Below, one piece after another: positions 1 to 13,815 of a stretch of DNA of 64,000 nucleotides. The notes under the pieces were generated by a model, which worked only from the letters and a program-made list of their open reading frames with translations, ran no database searches and was not told the DNA's origin. Each line of letters begins with the position of its first letter. The stretch's first letter is position 1. The translations under genes and the position numbers were made by a program. The DNA comes from Streptomyces asoensis (GTDB taxonomy: Bacteria; Actinomycetota; Actinomycetes; Streptomycetales; Streptomycetaceae): contig NZ_CP049838.1 in the NCBI RefSeq assembly GCF_013085465.1, positions 1,302,001 through 1,366,000 on the forward strand, in the 5' to 3' direction.

Positions 1-3000
1 ATGAGCTTGCCCTCCTCGGCCTTCCGCTCGGTGAAGGCGCCACAATGCAGGACCGCGTCGAGAAGTGCGGGATGCAGGCCGAACCCGGCCGCCGCCTCGG
101 CATCGTCCACCGGGAGCGCGACCTCGGCGTAGATCTCCTCTCCGAGGGTCCACAGCGTGCTGAGGCCCTGGAACAGCGGCCCGTACGCGTATCCGGCGCT
201 CGCCTGGTCCGCGTAGAAGCCGGTCAGGTCGACGGGTTGCGCACCCTCGGGGGGCCAGACCCCGAAGGCGACGTCGAGGGCCGGTGCGTCGTCGTCGAGC
301 TGGCCACTCGCGTGACGCACCCACGGACTGCCGGCCTCGGTGTCGTCGGGCCGCGAGTACACCGCGACCGACCGGACTCCGCTGCCGCTGTCCTCACCGA
401 CCGAGACCTGGATACGCACCGCGCCCCTGTCGGGGATCACCAGCGGGGCTTCGATGATCAACTCACGCAGGGACCGAGCACCCACCTCGTCCCCGGCACG
501 GACAGCGAGTTCCACAAGAGCAGCACCCGGCAGCAGGACCGTGCCGGACACGGCGTGGTCCGCCAGCCACGGCTGCGCGGCCAGCGACAACCGGCCGGTG
601 GCAACCACACCACCGGTGTCGGGAACACTGATCACCGAGTCGAGCAGCGCATGCTCCACCGCGAACGCGGGATCACCGACCGACACGTTCGAGTTCAGCC
701 AGTAGCGCTGGCGCTGGAAGGCGTACGTGGGCAGGTCCACACGCCGGGCACCGGTACCGGCGAACACCTTCTCCCAGTCGACATCGACACCACGCGAGTG
801 CAACTGCCCGAGGGTGACGAGCAGCGCACGGTCCTCCGGCATGTCCCGCCGCAGCGACGGGACACAGTCCTGCGCCACCATCCCCGACAGCACACCATCA
901 GGACCCAACTCCACAAACGTGGAGACCTTCTGGCTGCGTAGCGTCTGGACACCGTCGTGGAAACGGACCGTGCCACGCACATGCTCCACCCAGTACTCCG
1001 GCGAACACAACCGACCCGCGTCCGCCACCTCACCCGTCAGATTCGACACCACCGGCACCGCAGGCTCGTGATACGTCAGCCCCGCCACAACCCGACGGAA
1101 CTCCTCCAGCATCGGATCCATCAACGACGAATGAAAAGCATGCGAGACCCGCAACCGCTTGATTCGACGGCCCTCGAAACGCGCCACCACCGCCGCAACC
1201 GCATCCTCCGCACCCGACAGCACCAACGACGTCGCACCATTGATCGCAGCGACACTCACACCGTCACCAAGCAGGGGCGTGACCTCGCCCTCCGCCGCCT
1301 CGACCGCGAACATCACCCCACCCGACGGCAACGCCTGCATCAACCTGCCCCGCGCCACCACCAAAGCCGCCGCATCCTCCAACGACCACACACCCGCCAC
1401 ATACGCAGCCGTCACCTCACCAATCGAATGACCCGCCACATAATGGGGACGCACACCCCACGACTCCACCAGCCGGAACAACGCCACCTCAACCGCGAAC
1501 AGCGCCGGCTGCGCATACCCCGTCTCGTCCAACAGCGCCGCCTCATCACCAAAGACCAGATCCTTCAGCGAACGGCCCAGACTCTTGTCCACTGCCGCGC
1601 ACACCTCGTCAAAGGCATCCGCGAACACCGGGAACACTTCATACAGTTCACGTCCCATCCCGGCCCGCTGCGCACCCTGGCCCGTGAACAACACACCCAG
1701 ACGACCCGCAACCACTGTTTCCGGCCGTACCGACGCGAGCCCCTCCCGCGCCTCCTCCACCGAACCCGCCACCACCACCGCACGATGATCGAAACGAGCA
1801 CGCGTCGTCGCCAGCGAATACGCGGCGTCCGTGAGGCTCAGTTCACGGTGCAGTTCCAGGTGGCCGGCCAGACGCCGGGCCTGCGCGCTCACGGCCTCAG
1901 CCGTTCTGCCCGACAGGACGAGGGGTACGAGCCCGCGCGTCGCGGTCGGTTCGGGAGCGTCCTTCTCGACGGCTTCCAGGATGAGATGGGCATTGGTGCC
2001 GCTGATACCGAAGGAGGAGACCGCCGCGCGGCGCGGACGGTCCGGCACCGCCTGCCACTGCTGCGGCTCCGTCAGCAATTCCACCGCACCCGCCGACCAG
2101 TCCACCTTCGGCGACGGCTCGTCCACGTGCAGCGTCTTCGGCAGCACACCATGCCGCATCGCCTGCACCATCTTGATCACACCCGCCACACCCGCAGCGG
2201 CCTGCGCATGACCGATGTTCGACTTCAACGACCCCAGCCACAACGGCCGGTCCACCCCGGGCCGCTCCTGACCGTACGTCGCGATCAACGCCTGCGCCTC
2301 GATCGGATCACCCAACGACGTACCCGTACCATGCGCCTCCACCGCATCCACGTCGGCCGCCGACAGGCCGGCGTTCGCCAACGCCTGCCGGATCACCCGC
2401 TGCTGGGAGGGTCCGTTCGGAGCGGTCAGACCGTTCGACGCACCGTCCTGGTTCACCGCACTGCCCCGCACCAGAGCCAGCACCTCATGGCCGTTACGCC
2501 GCGCGTCCGACAGACGCTCCAGCAGGACGACTCCGACGCCCTCGGCCCACGCCGTACCGTCCGCACCCGCCGCGAACGACTTGCACCGCCCATCCGGCGC
2601 CAGACCCTGCTGGCGCGAGAACTCGATGAAACTGCCGGGCCGGGCCATCACGGCCACACCGCCGGCCAGGGCGAGCAAACACTCACCGTTCCGCAGCGCC
2701 TGGATTGCCGAGTGCATCGCCACCAGCGACGACGAACACGCCGTGTCCACCGTCACAGCGGGTCCTTCGAACCCGAAGGTGTACGCCACCCGGCCCGAGA
2801 CGATGCTTCCGGCGGCCACGGCCGCTTCGTAGTCGTGGTACATCAAGCCGGCGAAGACACCCGTCCGGCTGCCCTTCAGCGACGTCGGATCAATACCGGC
2901 GCGCTCCAGCACTTCCCACGACGTCTCCAGCAGCAGCCGCTGCTGCGGATCCATCGCCAACGCCTCACGCGGACTGATTCCGAAGAACGCCGGGTCGAAC

Positions 3001-3314
3001 TCCCCCGCATCGTGAAGGAAGCCGCCCTCCCGAACGTAGGACTTGTCGGCCAGACCGGGGGTGGGGTCGTAGATTCCGTCGACGTCCCAGCCCCGGTCCT
3101 CCGGAAACGGTGTGATGCCGTCACGTTCCTCGGTCACGAGACGCCACAGGTCCTCCGGTGAGAGGACACCGCCGGGCAGTCGGCACGCGGCCGACACGAT
3201 CGCGATCGGTTCGGACGAGGCCGCAAGGACCCGGTCGCGCTCCTCCTTGAGCTGCTCGTTCTCCACGAGCGAGGCGCGCAGTGCCGCGACAAGCTTGTCC
3301 TCGGAAACAGACAT
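1..3314 (-). CDS. Type I polyketide synthase, extension module 7 (3' part cut by window edge)
   Basis: Partial gene: it starts at ATG 3312-3314, about 1104 codons are visible, and the rest lies left of the window. A good ribosome site (GGAGG) precedes the ATG. An N-terminal docking helix of about 35 residues differs from those of the upstream PKS proteins. KS follows with CSSS near residue 188 and the [11 protein letters not shown] and SNIGH histidine motifs. AT has GHSIG near 628 and HAFH, a malonyl-CoA signature. DH has intact [11 protein letters not shown] near 920 and is truncated by the edge. Modules 5 and 6 have KR and ACP after DH, so the same is expected here. By chain logic this module installs the third double bond of the triene. 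It lies 30 bp after the previous PKS gene and shares its operon. From about 350 to 2011 it is almost identical in DNA to module 6. Confident of the domains seen; the C-terminus is unknown. Confidence 0.93.
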   Translation of the reverse strand, partial: MSVSEDKLVAALRASLVENEQLKEERDRVLAASSEPIAIVSAACRLPGGVLSPEDLWRLVTEERDGITPFPEDRGWDVDGIYDPTPGLADKSYVREGGFLHDAGEFDPAFFGISPREALAMDPQQRLLLETSWEVLERAGIDPTSLKGSRTGVFAGLMYHDYEAAVAAGSIVSGRVAYTFGFEGPAVTVDTACSSSLVAMHSAIQALRNGECLLALAGGVAVMARPGSFIEFSRQQGLAPDGRCKSFAAGADGTAWAEGVGVVLLERLSDARRNGHEVLALVRGSAVNQDGASNGLTAPNGPSQQRVIRQALANAGLSAADVDAVEAHGTGTSLGDPIEAQALIATYGQERPGVDRPLWLGSLKSNIGHAQAAAGVAGVIKMVQAMRHGVLPKTLHVDEPSPKVDWSAGAVELLTEPQQWQAVPDRPRRAAVSSFGISGTNAHLILEAVEKDAPEPTATRGLVPLVLSGRTAEAVSAQARRLAGHLELHRELSLTDAAYSLATTRARFDHRAVVVAGSVEEAREGLASVRPETVVAGRLGVLFTGQGAQRAGMGRELYEVFPVFADAFDEVCAAVDKSLGRSLKDLVFGDEAALLDETGYAQPALFAVEVALFRLVESWGVRPHYVAGHSIGEVTAAYVAGVWSLEDAAALVVARGRLMQALPSGGVMFAVEAAEGEVTPLLGDGVSVAAINGATSLVLSGAEDAVAAVVARFEGRRIKRLRVSHAFHSSLMDPMLEEFRRVVAGLTYHEPAVPVVSNLTGEVADAGRLCSPEYWVEHVRGTVRFHDGVQTLRSQKVSTFVELGPDGVLSGMVAQDCVPSLRRDMPEDRALLVTLGQLHSRGVDVDWEKVFAGTGARRVDLPTYAFQRQRYWLNSNVSVGDPAFAVEHALLDSVISVPDTGGVVATGRLSLAAQPWLADHAVSGTVLLPGAALVELAVRAGDEVGARSLRELIIEAPLVIPDRGAVRIQVSVGEDSGSGVRSVAVYSRPDDTEAGSPWVRHASGQLDDDAPALDVAFGVWPPEGAQPVDLTGFYADQASAGYAYGPLFQGLSTLWTLGEEIYAEVALPVDDAEAAAGFGLHPALLDAVLHCGAFTERKAEEGKL
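350..2011. repeat. KS-end/AT/DH-start repeat, module 7 copy
   Basis: Near-identical to 5717-7378 in module 6 (offset 5367) over about 1.66 kb. One difference noted is ATGATC against ATAATC near 456. The block covers the DH N-terminus, the malonyl AT and the KS-AT linker. Confidence 0.8.
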
Positions 3315-3344
3315 TCTTGAGTTCCTCCGTAGGCCGCGACGGGC

Positions 3345-6300
3345 TCAGTTGGTGGTGTTGCCCATCGCGCGTTCGATGAGGTCGGCGACGTCCATGTCGG
3401 CGATCATGTGCGCGGCGTTCTGCCGTGTCTCCGAGGAGGCGGAAGTGGCCGCGCCGGAGTCCGCGGCACCGGGGGCGGCCACGAGACGCAGCAACTGCCC
3501 CAGCACACCCAGTTCCTCGAGCCGTGCGAGGGGTACAGAGGCGAGGGCCTTGCGCAGTCCGGCCTCGTCCACGTCGGCGAGTTGCACCGTTCCCGTCGCG
3601 GCGTCGGGGACCAGCTCCGCACGCAGGAGCTCGGTGATCGCGGCGGGTGACGGGTAGTCGAAGATCAGCGTGGCCGGCAGCGGGATGCCCGTCACCCCCG
3701 CCAGCCGGTTGCGCAGCTCGACCGCGGTGAGCGAGTCGAAGCCCAACTCGCTGAACGCCTGCCCCGGGATGATGTTTCCGGCGTCGGCGTGCCCGAGCAC
3801 GACGGCGACTTCGTCGCGGACCAGGTCCAGCAGCCTCTCCGTCTGCTCCTCCTCCGGGAGCCCTGCCAGCCGGTCCGAGAGGGTGTCGGCGGGGACAGGT
3901 CCGCCAGCAGCGGCGGTACGCCGGGGTCGGCGCACCAATCCCTGCAACATGGTCGCCAGTTGGCCGACCCCCACTTGTGCGGCCAGCGCCGTGAGGTCGA
4001 ACTTGACCGGTACCAGCGCTGGTTCGTCGGCACCGAGACCGGCGTCGAAGAGCGCCATGCCCTCATCGACGGACAACGGCCTGACACCGCTGCGCCGCAT
4101 GCGTGCCTGGTCCGTCTCGTCGAGGGCACCCGCCATGCCGCCTGTGTCGCCCCACAGGCCCCACGCCAGTGACACGGCGGGCAGACCCTGCCCGCGGCGC
4201 CACTGCGCGAAAGCATCCAGGAACGCGTTCGCAGCCGAGTAGTTGCCCTGCCCCGGACCACCCAGCACACCGGCGGCCGAGGAATACAAGACGAACGCGT
4301 CCAGGTCCATGCCCTGGGTCGCCTCATGCAGCGTCAATACCGCATCGACCTTCGGACGGAACACCCCCGCCAAACGCTCCGCCGTCAACCCCGCGATCAC
4401 ACCGTCATCCAGCACACCAGCGGTATGCACCACACCCGACAACGGAGCATCGGCAAGCATGTCATTCAACAGCCCGGCCAGCGCATCACGATCAGCCACA
4501 TCACACGCCGCCACCCGCACCACGGCACCGGCCTGCTCCAGCTCCGCCTTCAACATCTGCGCCCCGGGCGCCTCCAGACCCCGCCGACTGGTCAGCACCA
4601 AACTGCGCACACCATGCACAGCAACCAGATGCCGCGCCACCACAGCACCCAGCGTGCCCGTCCCACCCGTCACCAACACCGTGCCACCCGAACGGAACAC
4701 CGGCTCAGCCGACGACGGGGACACGACGCGTGACAACCGCGGCACGAACACCCCGCCCGAACGCACCGCAACCTGCGGCTCACCCAAAGCCACCACACCC
4801 GCCAACACCTTGCCGGCAGGCACCGGTTCACCCACCCCCACATCCAGCAGAACCATCCGGCCGGGATTCTCCGCCTGCGCCGAACGCACCAGACCCCACA
4901 CCGCAGCCGCCACCGGATCCACCACACCAGACCCGCCCCCCGCAGCAACATCCACCGCGCCCCGCGTCACCACCACCAAACGCCCCGAACCCGACGACAC
5001 AAGAAACGACTGCACAGCAGACAGAACACCAGCAGTCACCGCACAGACAGCCCCGGCATCCAGCGCAGCCGACGGCACCTCCAAGACCTCCGCATCGGCC
5101 GTGGCATCCGCATCATCACGCACCGGCAGACGAGACCACTCCACCCGGAACAGCGCATCACCACCACCGCCACCCGACACCCGCAACTGCTCCTCAGTGA
5201 CCCCCCGCACCACGAGCGACTCCACCGACGCAACCGGAACACCCGCACCATCGGCCAAGTCGAGCGACAGCGACTCCGCCCCCGTGGACGTCAGCCGGAC
5301 CCGCAACGACGACGCACCCGAAGCGTGCAGGGACACACCACTCCACGCGAACGGCAGTCGTACGCCTTCGCCCTCGTCATCTGAACCATGCGGCTCCGCG
5401 AAGGCTCCAGCATGCAGCGCGGCGTCCAACAGCGCCGGGTGCAGACCGAACCCGGCAGCCGCGTCCACTTCTCCCGACGGCAACGCGACCTCGGCGAACA
5501 CCTCGTCGTCCCGGCGCCACACCGCACGCAATCCCTGGAACGCCGGCCCATAGCCATATCCACGGTCGGCCAACCCCTCATACAGGTGCGACACATCCAC
5601 GGCCACCGCACCCTCCGGCGGCCACACACCCAACCCCGCACCGGCCGCGGGCACATTCCCGCCCAGCTGCCCACTCGCATGACGTACCCAGGCGGAATCC
5701 GCATCGGCGTCATCAGCCCGCGAGTACACCGCGACCGACCGGACTCCGCTGCCGCTGTCCTCACCGACCGAGACCTGGATACGCACCGCGCCCCTGTCGG
5801 GGATCACCAGCGGGGCTTCGATAATCAACTCACGCAGGGACCGAGCACCCACCTCGTCCCCGGCACGGACAGCGAGTTCCACAAGAGCAGCACCCGGCAG
5901 CAGGACCGTGCCGGACACGGCGTGGTCCGCCAGCCACGGCTGCGCGGCCAGCGACAACCGGCCGGTGGCAACCACACCACCGGTGTCGGGAACACTGATC
6001 ACCGAGTCGAGCAGCGCATGCTCCACCGCGAACGCGGGATCACCGACCGACACGTTCGAGTTCAGCCAGTAGCGCTGGCGCTGGAAGGCGTACGTGGGCA
6101 GGTCCACACGCCGGGCACCGGTACCGGCGAACACCTTCTCCCAGTCGACATCGACACCACGCGAGTGCAACTGCCCGAGGGTGACGAGCAGCGCACGGTC
6201 CTCCGGCATGTCCCGCCGCAGCGACGGGACACAGTCCTGCGCCACCATCCCCGACAGCACACCATCAGGACCCAACTCCACAAACGTGGAGACCTTCTGG

Positions 6301-9300
6301 CTGCGTAGCGTCTGGACACCGTCGTGGAAACGGACCGTGCCACGCACATGCTCCACCCAGTACTCCGGCGAACACAACCGACCCGCGTCCGCCACCTCAC
6401 CCGTCAGATTCGACACCACCGGCACCGCAGGCTCGTGATACGTCAGCCCCGCCACAACCCGACGGAACTCCTCCAGCATCGGATCCATCAACGACGAATG
6501 AAAAGCATGCGAGACCCGCAACCGCTTGATTCGACGGCCCTCGAAACGCGCCACCACCGCCGCAACCGCATCCTCCGCACCCGACAGCACCAACGACGTC
6601 GCACCATTGATCGCAGCGACACTCACACCGTCACCAAGCAGGGGCGTGACCTCGCCCTCCGCCGCCTCGACCGCGAACATCACCCCACCCGACGGCAACG
6701 CCTGCATCAACCTGCCCCGCGCCACCACCAAAGCCGCCGCATCCTCCAACGACCACACACCCGCCACATACGCAGCCGTCACCTCACCAATCGAATGACC
6801 CGCCACATAATGGGGACGCACACCCCACGACTCCACCAGCCGGAACAACGCCACCTCAACCGCGAACAGCGCCGGCTGCGCATACCCCGTCTCGTCCAAC
6901 AGCGCCGCCTCATCACCAAAGACCAGATCCTTCAGCGAACGGCCCAGACTCTTGTCCACTGCCGCGCACACCTCGTCAAAGGCATCCGCGAACACCGGGA
7001 ACACTTCATACAGTTCACGTCCCATCCCGGCCCGCTGCGCACCCTGGCCCGTGAACAACACACCCAGACGACCCGCAACCACTGTTTCCGGCCGTACCGA
7101 CGCGAGCCCCTCCCGCGCCTCCTCCACCGAACCCGCCACCACCACCGCACGATGATCGAAACGAGCACGCGTCGTCGCCAGCGAATACGCGGCGTCCGTG
7201 AGGCTCAGTTCACGGTGCAGTTCCAGGTGGCCGGCCAGACGCCGGGCCTGCGCGCTCACGGCCTCAGCCGTTCTGCCCGACAGGACGAGGGGTACGAGCC
7301 CGCGCGTCGCGGTCGGTTCGGGAGCGTCCTTCTCGACGGCTTCCAGGATGAGATGGGCATTGGTGCCGCTGATACCGAAGGAGGAGACAGCGGCCCGGCG
7401 GGGGCGGCCGTGAGCCGCCTGCCACTGCTGCGGCTCCGTCAGCAATTCCACCGCACCCGCCGACCAGTCCACCTTCGGCGACGGCTCGTCCACGTGCAGC
7501 GTCTTCGGCAGCACACCATGCCGCATCGCCTGCACCATCTTGATCACACCCGCCACACCCGCAGCGGCCTGCGCATGACCGATGTTCGACTTCAACGACC
7601 CCAGCCACAACGGCCGGTCCACCCCGGGCCGCTCCTGACCGTACGTCGCGATCAACGCCTGCGCCTCGATCGGATCACCCAGCGACGTACCCGTACCGTG
7701 CGCCTCCACCGCATCCACGTCGGCCGCCGACAGGCCGGCGTTCGCCAACGCCTGTCGGATCACACGCTGCTGGGACGGACCGTTCGGAGCGGTCAGACCG
7801 TTCGACGCACCGTCCTGGTTCACCGCACTGCCCCGCACCAGAGCCAGCACCTCATGACCGTTACGGCGGGCGTCCGACAGACGCTCCAGCAGCACCAGGC
7901 CCACACCCTCAGCCCATGACGTGCCGTCCGCACCCGCCGCGAACGACTTGCACCGCCCATCCGCAGCAAGGCCCCGCTGCCGCGAGAACTGCACGAACGC
8001 GATCGGTGTGGACATCACCGCCACGCCTCCGGCCAGGGCGAGCGAGCACTCACCATTCCGCAGGGACTGCATCGCGGAGTGCATCGCCACCAGCGACGAC
8101 GAACACGCCGTGTCCACCGTCACGGAAGGGCCCTCGAGCCCGAGAGCGTACGAGATACGGCCGGAGGCCAGACTGCCCGCGGCCACCGCCTCGCTGTAGT
8201 CGTGGTACATGGCGCCGGCGAAGACGCCCGTCCGGCTGCCCTTCAGCGACGTCGGATCAATACCGGCCCGCTCCAGCACCTCCCACGACGTCTCCAGCAG
8301 CAACCGCTGCTGCGGATCCATCGCCAACGCCTCACGCGGACTGACCCCGAAGAACGCCGGATCGAACTCCCCCGCATCATGCAAGAACCCACCATGGCGA
8401 ACCGTCGACCTACCCACCGCGTCCGGATCAGGATCGAACAACCGCGCCACATCCCAGCCCCGGTCCTCCGGGAACGCCGAGATACCATCACGCCCCTCGG
8501 CCACCAGACGCCACAGATCCTCCGGCGAAGCCACACCACCGGGCAGCCGGCACCCCATCGCCACAATCGCGATCGGATCCTCCGACACCGAAACAGCAGA
8601 CAGCCCCCGGCCCGCCACCGACTCGGCCACCGCCTCCTCGCCCACCAACTCCACACGCAAAAACTCAGCCAGCACACCCGGCGACGGATAATCAAAAATC
8701 AACGTCGCCGGCAACCGCAGACCCGTCACCGCATTCAAACGGTTCCGCAACTCCACCGCCGTCAACGAATCAAAACCAAGATCGTTGAACGCCTGCCCGG
8801 CCCCGATACTCCCCGCACCCGCATGCCCCAACACCACCGCAACCTCACCCGACACCAACTCCACAAGGTGACGCTTCTGCTCGTCGACCGTGAGCGCCGC
8901 CAAAGAACCGGTCAAGGAGTCGCCGATGGTGCTGCCGGTATCGGCGACCGCGGTTCGGCGTGGCCTGCGGATCAGGCCCCGCAGCATGAAGGGCATCCGG
9001 TCGGTTGCCGCCTGCTCGGTGAGGACGGCGAAGTCGAACTTGACGGGTACCAGCGCTGGTTCGTCGGCACCGAGACCGGCGTCGAAGAGCGCCATGCCCT
9101 CATCGACGGACAACGGACGAATACCACCACGGCTCATACGGGCCTGGTCGGACTCCCCGAGCGAACCCGTCATCGCACTCGACGCACCCCACAGGCCCCA
9201 CGCCAGCGACACGGCAGGCAGACCCTGCCCGCGGCGCCACTGCGCGAAAGCATCCAGGAACGCGTTCGCAGCCGAGTAGTTGCCCTGCCCCGGACCACCC

Positions 9301-12300
9301 AGCACACCGGCGGCCGAGGAATACAAGACGAACGCGTCCAGGTCCATGCCCTGGGTCGCCTCATGCAGCGTCAATACCGCATCGACCTTCGGACGGAACA
9401 CCCCCGCCAAACGCTCCGCCGTCAACCCCGCGATCACACCGTCATCCAGCACACCAGCGGTATGCACCACACCCGACAACGGAGCATCAACAGGAACACC
9501 AGCCAGCAACCCGGCCAGCGCATCACGATCAGCCACATCACACGCCGCCACCCGCACCACGGCACCGGCCTGCTCCAGCTCCGCCTTCAACATCTGCGCC
9601 CCGGGCGCCTCCAGACCCCGCCGACTGGTCAGCACCAAACTGCGCACACCATGCACAGCAACCAGATGCCGCGCCACCACAGCACCCAGCGTGCCCGTCC
9701 CACCCGTCACCAACACCGTGCCACCCGAACGGAACACCGGCTCAACAAACCCCGGCACGACTGCCCGCACCAGCCGCGGCACGAACACCCCGCCCGAACG
9801 CACCGCAACCTGCGGCTCACCCAAAGCCACCACACCCGCCAACACCTTGCCGGCAGGCACCGGTTCACCCACCCCCACATCCAGCAGAACCATCCGGCCG
9901 GGATTCTCCGCCTGCGCCGAACGCACCAGACCCCACACCGCAGCCGCCACCGGATCCACCACACCAGACCCGCCCCCCGCAGCAACATCCACCGCGCCCC
10001 GCGTCACCACCACCAAACGCCCCGAACCCGACGACACAAGAAACGACTGCACAGCAGACAGAACACCAGCAGTCACCGCACAGACAGCCCCGGCATCCAG
10101 CGCAGCCGACGGCACCTCCAAGACCTCCGCATCGGCCGTGGCATCCGCATCATCACGCACCGGCAGACGAGACCACTCCACCCGGAACAGCGCATCACCA
10201 CCACCGCCACCCGACACCCGCAACTGCTCCTCAGTGACCGCCCGCAGCACGAGCGACTCCACCGACGCAACCGGAACACCCGCACCATCGGCCAAGTCGA
10301 GCGACAGCGACTCCGCCCCCGTGGACGTCAGCCGGACCCGCAACGACGACGCACCCGAAGCGTGCAGGGACACACCACTCCACGCGAACGGCAGGAACAG
10401 GCCGTCCCCGTCGGACTCGCGCGCACCGGAGAAAGCCCCGGCGTGCAGCGCGGCATCCAGAAGCGCCGGGTGCAGACCGAACCCGCCGACCGAGTCCACC
10501 TCACTCGACGGCAACGCGACTTCCGCGAACACCTCGTCCTTACGCCGCCACACCGCACGCAGCCCCTGAAAAACCGGCCCATAGCCGTAACCGCGGGCGC
10601 CCAGCTCTGCGTACAGGTGCGACACATCCACGGCCACCGCACCCTCCGGCGGCCACACACCCAACCCCGCACCGGCCGCGGGCACATTCCCGCCCAGCTG
10701 CCCACTCGCATGACGTACCCAGGCGGAATCCGCATCGGCGTCATCAGCCCGCGAGTACACCGCGACCGACCGGACTCCGCTGCCGCTGTCCTCACCGACC
10801 GAGACCTGCACCCGTACCGCGCCCTCATCGGGAACCACCAGCGGAGCCTCGATCACCAGCTCCCGCAGCACATCCGCACCAACCTCGTCGCCCGCACGAA
10901 TTGCCAACTCCACCAGAGCAGCACCCGGCAGCAGGACCCTGCCGGACACGGCGTGGTCCGCCAACCATGGCTGTGCTGCCAGCGACAGCCGGCCAGTGGC
11001 GACAACTCCACCCGTCTCGGGCACACCCACCACGATGTCGAGCAGCGGATGTCCGGTGGCCAGGGCTGGATCCCCGCCGGACACCGACGGGTTCAGCCAG
11101 TAGCGCTGGCGCTGGAAGGCGTACGTGGGCAGGTCCACACGGCGGGCACCGGTACCGGCGAACACCTTCTCCCAGTCGACATCGACACCACGCGAGTGCA
11201 ACTGCCCGAGGGTGACGAGCAGCGCACGGTCCTCCGGCATGCCCCGCCGCAGCGACGGGACACAGTCCTGCGCCACCATCCCCGACAGCACACCATCAGG
11301 ACCCAACTCCACAAACGTGGAGACCTTCTGCTCCCGTAACGTCTGCACACCGTCGTGGAAACGGACCGTGCCACGCACATGCTCCACCCAGTACTCCGGC
11401 GAACACAACCGACCCGCGTCCGCCACCTCACCCGTCAGATTCGACACCACCGGCACCGCAGGCTCGTGATACGTCAGCCCCGCCACAACCCGACGGAACT
11501 CCTCCAGCATCGGATCCATCAACGACGAATGAAAAGCATGCGAAACACGCAACCGCTTGATTCGACGGCCCTCGAACCGGGCCACCACCGCCGCTACCGC
11601 ATCCTCCGCACCCGACAGCACCAACGACGTCGCACCGTTGATCGCAGCGACACTCACACCGTCACCAAGCAGGGGCGTGACCTCGCCCTCCGCCGCCTCG
11701 ACCGCGAACATCACCCCACCCGACGGCAACGCCTGCATCAACCTGCCCCGCGCCACCACCAAAGCCGCCGCATCCTCCAACGACCACACACCCGCCACAT
11801 ACGCAGCCGTCACCTCACCAATCGAATGACCCGCCACATAGTGGGGACGCACACCCCAGGACCGTACAAGGCGAAAGAGCGCCACCTCGACGGCGAACAG
11901 AGCCGGCTGCGCATACCGCGTCTCGTCCAAAAGCGCCGCCTCATCACCGAAGACCAGATCCTTCAGCGAACGGCCCAGACTCTTGTCCACTGCCGCGCAC
12001 ACCTCGTCAAAGGCATCCGCGAACACCGGGAACACTTCATACAGTTCACGTCCCATCCCGGCCCGCTGCGCACCCTGACCCGTGAACAACACACCCAGAC
12101 GACCCGCAACCACTGTTTCCGACCGTACCGACGCGAGCCCCACCCGCGCCTCCTCCACCGAACCCGCCACCACCACCGCACGATGATCGAAACGAGCACG
12201 CGCCGTCGCCAGCGAATACGCGGCGTCCGTAAGGCTCAGTTCACGCTCCCGGTCAAGGAACTCAGCCAGCCGCACCGCCTGAGCACGCACCGCCTCCGGC

Positions 12301-13772
12301 GACCTGCCCGACACCACCAACGGCACCACACCATCACGCACCACACCACCCGGCACCACCGCACGCTCCACCGGACCCGCAGGCTCAACAGCCTCCAAAA
12401 TCACATGCGCATTCGTCCCACTGATACCGAACGCCGACACACCAGCGCGCCTAGGACGGTCCGCTACTGCCGGCCACTCCCGCGACTCCGTCAGCAACTC
12501 CACCGCACCCGCCGACCAGTCCACCTCCGACGACGGAGCATCCACATGCAACGTCTTCGGCAGCACACCATGCCGCATCGCCTGCACCATCTTGATCACA
12601 CCCGCCACACCCGCGGTCGCCTGGGTGTGACCGATGTTCGACTTCACCGAGCCGAGCCACAACGGCCGGTCCGCCGGGCGCCCTTGCCCGTAGGTCGCGA
12701 TCAGGGCCTGCGCCTCGATCGGATCACCCAACGACGTACCCGTACCGTGCGCCTCCACCGCATCGACGTCCGTGGCGAGCAACCCGGAGTTGGTCAGTGC
12801 CTGGCGGATGACACGTCGCTGCGAGGGACCGTTGGGTGCGGTGAGACCATTGGACGCGCCGTCCTGGTTCACCGCACTGCCCCGCACCAGAGCCAGCACC
12901 TCATGACCGTTACGCCGCGCGTCCGACAGACGCTCCAACAGCAGCAGACCCACACCCTCCGCCCACGACGTACCGTCCGCACCCTCTGCGAACGCCTTGC
13001 AGCGCGCGTCGGATGCCAGGCCTCGCTGCCTCGAGAAGGCCACGAACGCGCCCGGCGTGGCCATGACGGACACACCGCCGGCGAGCGCGAGTGAGCACTC
13101 GCCGCTGCGCAGCGCCTGCGCTGCCAGGTGGATGGCGACCAGCGCGGAGGAACAGGCGGTGTCGATGGAGACGGCGGGGCCCTCGAAGCCGAACGTGTAC
13201 GAGACACGGCCGGAGGTGACCGCACCGGCGCTGCCGGTCAGGGCGTACCCCTCGGTGCTGGACTCCCCGCCCTCGAGGCTCGGGATGTAGTCCTGAGGCT
13301 TGGTCCCGGCGAAGACACCCACGTTGCGGCCCCGCAGCGAGGTCGGGTCGATGCCCGCCCGCTCGAAGACCTCCCACGAGGTCTCCAGCAGCAGCCGCTG
13401 CTGCGGATCCATCGCCAACGCCTCACGCGGGCTGATTCCGAAGAAGCCGGCGTCGAACTCAGCGGCGTCGGTGACGAAGCCGCCCTCCTTGACGTACGAC
13501 TTTCCGGGGCGCTCGGGGTCGGGGTCGAACAACCCGTTCACCTCCCAGCCGCGGTCCGTCGGGAACGCCGAGATGCCGTCGGTTCCGCCTGCGACCAGTT
13601 CCCACAGGTCCGCGGGTGAGGACACGCCGCCGGGGAGGCGGCAGCCCATGGAGACGATCGCGATCGGGTCCGTCTTCTCGGATTCGACCTCGCGCAGCCG
13701 CTTGCGCGCCTGGCTGAGATCGGCGAGGGCTCGCTTGAGGTAGTCACGCAGCTTGTCGTCGTTCGTGCTCAT
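3345..13772 (-). CDS. Type I polyketide synthase, extension modules 5 and 6 (two KS-AT-DH-KR-ACP modules)
   Basis: 3475 residues from ATG 13770-13772, preceded by AAGGA. The N-terminus is a charged docking helix ([12 protein letters not shown]). Module 5: KS Cys near residue 204, AT GHSIG near 649 with HAFH (malonyl), [13 protein letters not shown] near 941, KR nucleotide site TGGTGTLG near 1347 with an LDD motif (B-type), ACP Ser near 1669. Module 6 repeats this order: KS Cys near 1889, AT near 2326 (malonyl), [13 protein letters not shown] near 2616, KR near 3027 (LDD, B-type), ACP near 3346. Both modules should add C2 units reduced to trans double bonds, two of the three in a conjugated triene. 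The C-terminal tail ([13 protein letters not shown]) differs from the tails of the three upstream PKS proteins, which suggests a separate docking pair with the module 7 protein. Large parts are near-identical copies of modules 4 and 7. Confidence 0.96.
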   Translation of the reverse strand: MSTNDDKLRDYLKRALADLSQARKRLREVESEKTDPIAIVSMGCRLPGGVSSPADLWELVAGGTDGISAFPTDRGWEVNGLFDPDPERPGKSYVKEGGFVTDAAEFDAGFFGISPREALAMDPQQRLLLETSWEVFERAGIDPTSLRGRNVGVFAGTKPQDYIPSLEGGESSTEGYALTGSAGAVTSGRVSYTFGFEGPAVSIDTACSSALVAIHLAAQALRSGECSLALAGGVSVMATPGAFVAFSRQRGLASDARCKAFAEGADGTSWAEGVGLLLLERLSDARRNGHEVLALVRGSAVNQDGASNGLTAPNGPSQRRVIRQALTNSGLLATDVDAVEAHGTGTSLGDPIEAQALIATYGQGRPADRPLWLGSVKSNIGHTQATAGVAGVIKMVQAMRHGVLPKTLHVDAPSSEVDWSAGAVELLTESREWPAVADRPRRAGVSAFGISGTNAHVILEAVEPAGPVERAVVPGGVVRDGVVPLVVSGRSPEAVRAQAVRLAEFLDRERELSLTDAAYSLATARARFDHRAVVVAGSVEEARVGLASVRSETVVAGRLGVLFTGQGAQRAGMGRELYEVFPVFADAFDEVCAAVDKSLGRSLKDLVFGDEAALLDETRYAQPALFAVEVALFRLVRSWGVRPHYVAGHSIGEVTAAYVAGVWSLEDAAALVVARGRLMQALPSGGVMFAVEAAEGEVTPLLGDGVSVAAINGATSLVLSGAEDAVAAVVARFEGRRIKRLRVSHAFHSSLMDPMLEEFRRVVAGLTYHEPAVPVVSNLTGEVADAGRLCSPEYWVEHVRGTVRFHDGVQTLREQKVSTFVELGPDGVLSGMVAQDCVPSLRRGMPEDRALLVTLGQLHSRGVDVDWEKVFAGTGARRVDLPTYAFQRQRYWLNPSVSGGDPALATGHPLLDIVVGVPETGGVVATGRLSLAAQPWLADHAVSGRVLLPGAALVELAIRAGDEVGADVLRELVIEAPLVVPDEGAVRVQVSVGEDSGSGVRSVAVYSRADDADADSAWVRHASGQLGGNVPAAGAGLGVWPPEGAVAVDVSHLYAELGARGYGYGPVFQGLRAVWRRKDEVFAEVALPSSEVDSVGGFGLHPALLDAALHAGAFSGARESDGDGLFLPFAWSGVSLHASGASSLRVRLTSTGAESLSLDLADGAGVPVASVESLVLRAVTEEQLRVSGGGGGDALFRVEWSRLPVRDDADATADAEVLEVPSAALDAGAVCAVTAGVLSAVQSFLVSSGSGRLVVVTRGAVDVAAGGGSGVVDPVAAAVWGLVRSAQAENPGRMVLLDVGVGEPVPAGKVLAGVVALGEPQVAVRSGGVFVPRLVRAVVPGFVEPVFRSGGTVLVTGGTGTLGAVVARHLVAVHGVRSLVLTSRRGLEAPGAQMLKAELEQAGAVVRVAACDVADRDALAGLLAGVPVDAPLSGVVHTAGVLDDGVIAGLTAERLAGVFRPKVDAVLTLHEATQGMDLDAFVLYSSAAGVLGGPGQGNYSAANAFLDAFAQWRRGQGLPAVSLAWGLWGASSAMTGSLGESDQARMSRGGIRPLSVDEGMALFDAGLGADEPALVPVKFDFAVLTEQAATDRMPFMLRGLIRRPRRTAVADTGSTIGDSLTGSLAALTVDEQKRHLVELVSGEVAVVLGHAGAGSIGAGQAFNDLGFDSLTAVELRNRLNAVTGLRLPATLIFDYPSPGVLAEFLRVELVGEEAVAESVAGRGLSAVSVSEDPIAIVAMGCRLPGGVASPEDLWRLVAEGRDGISAFPEDRGWDVARLFDPDPDAVGRSTVRHGGFLHDAGEFDPAFFGVSPREALAMDPQQRLLLETSWEVLERAGIDPTSLKGSRTGVFAGAMYHDYSEAVAAGSLASGRISYALGLEGPSVTVDTACSSSLVAMHSAMQSLRNGECSLALAGGVAVMSTPIAFVQFSRQRGLAADGRCKSFAAGADGTSWAEGVGLVLLERLSDARRNGHEVLALVRGSAVNQDGASNGLTAPNGPSQQRVIRQALANAGLSAADVDAVEAHGTGTSLGDPIEAQALIATYGQERPGVDRPLWLGSLKSNIGHAQAAAGVAGVIKMVQAMRHGVLPKTLHVDEPSPKVDWSAGAVELLTEPQQWQAAHGRPRRAAVSSFGISGTNAHLILEAVEKDAPEPTATRGLVPLVLSGRTAEAVSAQARRLAGHLELHRELSLTDAAYSLATTRARFDHRAVVVAGSVEEAREGLASVRPETVVAGRLGVLFTGQGAQRAGMGRELYEVFPVFADAFDEVCAAVDKSLGRSLKDLVFGDEAALLDETGYAQPALFAVEVALFRLVESWGVRPHYVAGHSIGEVTAAYVAGVWSLEDAAALVVARGRLMQALPSGGVMFAVEAAEGEVTPLLGDGVSVAAINGATSLVLSGAEDAVAAVVARFEGRRIKRLRVSHAFHSSLMDPMLEEFRRVVAGLTYHEPAVPVVSNLTGEVADAGRLCSPEYWVEHVRGTVRFHDGVQTLRSQKVSTFVELGPDGVLSGMVAQDCVPSLRRDMPEDRALLVTLGQLHSRGVDVDWEKVFAGTGARRVDLPTYAFQRQRYWLNSNVSVGDPAFAVEHALLDSVISVPDTGGVVATGRLSLAAQPWLADHAVSGTVLLPGAALVELAVRAGDEVGARSLRELIIEAPLVIPDRGAVRIQVSVGEDSGSGVRSVAVYSRADDADADSAWVRHASGQLGGNVPAAGAGLGVWPPEGAVAVDVSHLYEGLADRGYGYGPAFQGLRAVWRRDDEVFAEVALPSGEVDAAAGFGLHPALLDAALHAGAFAEPHGSDDEGEGVRLPFAWSGVSLHASGASSLRVRLTSTGAESLSLDLADGAGVPVASVESLVVRGVTEEQLRVSGGGGGDALFRVEWSRLPVRDDADATADAEVLEVPSAALDAGAVCAVTAGVLSAVQSFLVSSGSGRLVVVTRGAVDVAAGGGSGVVDPVAAAVWGLVRSAQAENPGRMVLLDVGVGEPVPAGKVLAGVVALGEPQVAVRSGGVFVPRLSRVVSPSSAEPVFRSGGTVLVTGGTGTLGAVVARHLVAVHGVRSLVLTSRRGLEAPGAQMLKAELEQAGAVVRVAACDVADRDALAGLLNDMLADAPLSGVVHTAGVLDDGVIAGLTAERLAGVFRPKVDAVLTLHEATQGMDLDAFVLYSSAAGVLGGPGQGNYSAANAFLDAFAQWRRGQGLPAVSLAWGLWGDTGGMAGALDETDQARMRRSGVRPLSVDEGMALFDAGLGADEPALVPVKFDLTALAAQVGVGQLATMLQGLVRRPRRTAAAGGPVPADTLSDRLAGLPEEEQTERLLDLVRDEVAVVLGHADAGNIIPGQAFSELGFDSLTAVELRNRLAGVTGIPLPATLIFDYPSPAAITELLRAELVPDAATGTVQLADVDEAGLRKALASVPLARLEELGVLGQLLRLVAAPGAADSGAATSASSETRQNAAHMIADMDVADLIERAMGNTTN
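4011..5357. repeat. KR-region repeat, module 6 copy
   Basis: About 1.35 kb covering the KR and the DH-KR linker, nearly identical to 9048-10394 in module 5 (offset 5037). Part of it also matches module 4 (14467-15485). Short differing islands lie near 4454-4480 and 4705-4735. Confidence 0.75.
5717..7378. repeat. KS-end/AT/DH-start repeat, module 6 copy
   Basis: Partner of 350-2011. The KS sequences on the far side of the block are similar but no longer identical. Confidence 0.8.
9048..10394. repeat. KR-region repeat, module 5 copy
   Basis: Partner of 4011-5357 and, in part, of 14467-15485 in module 4. Confidence 0.75.
11099..12616. repeat. AT and KS-AT linker repeat, module 5 copy
   Basis: About 1.5 kb, nearly identical to 16440-17957 in module 4 (offset 5341), including a CCTAGG site in the KS-AT linker. 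A few substitutions are present, for example around 11860-11930. Confidence 0.75.
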
Positions 13773-13815
13773 CGAAAGTCCTTCTGCTCAACAGGTGTGG
13801 GGGCCGACGCCGCTG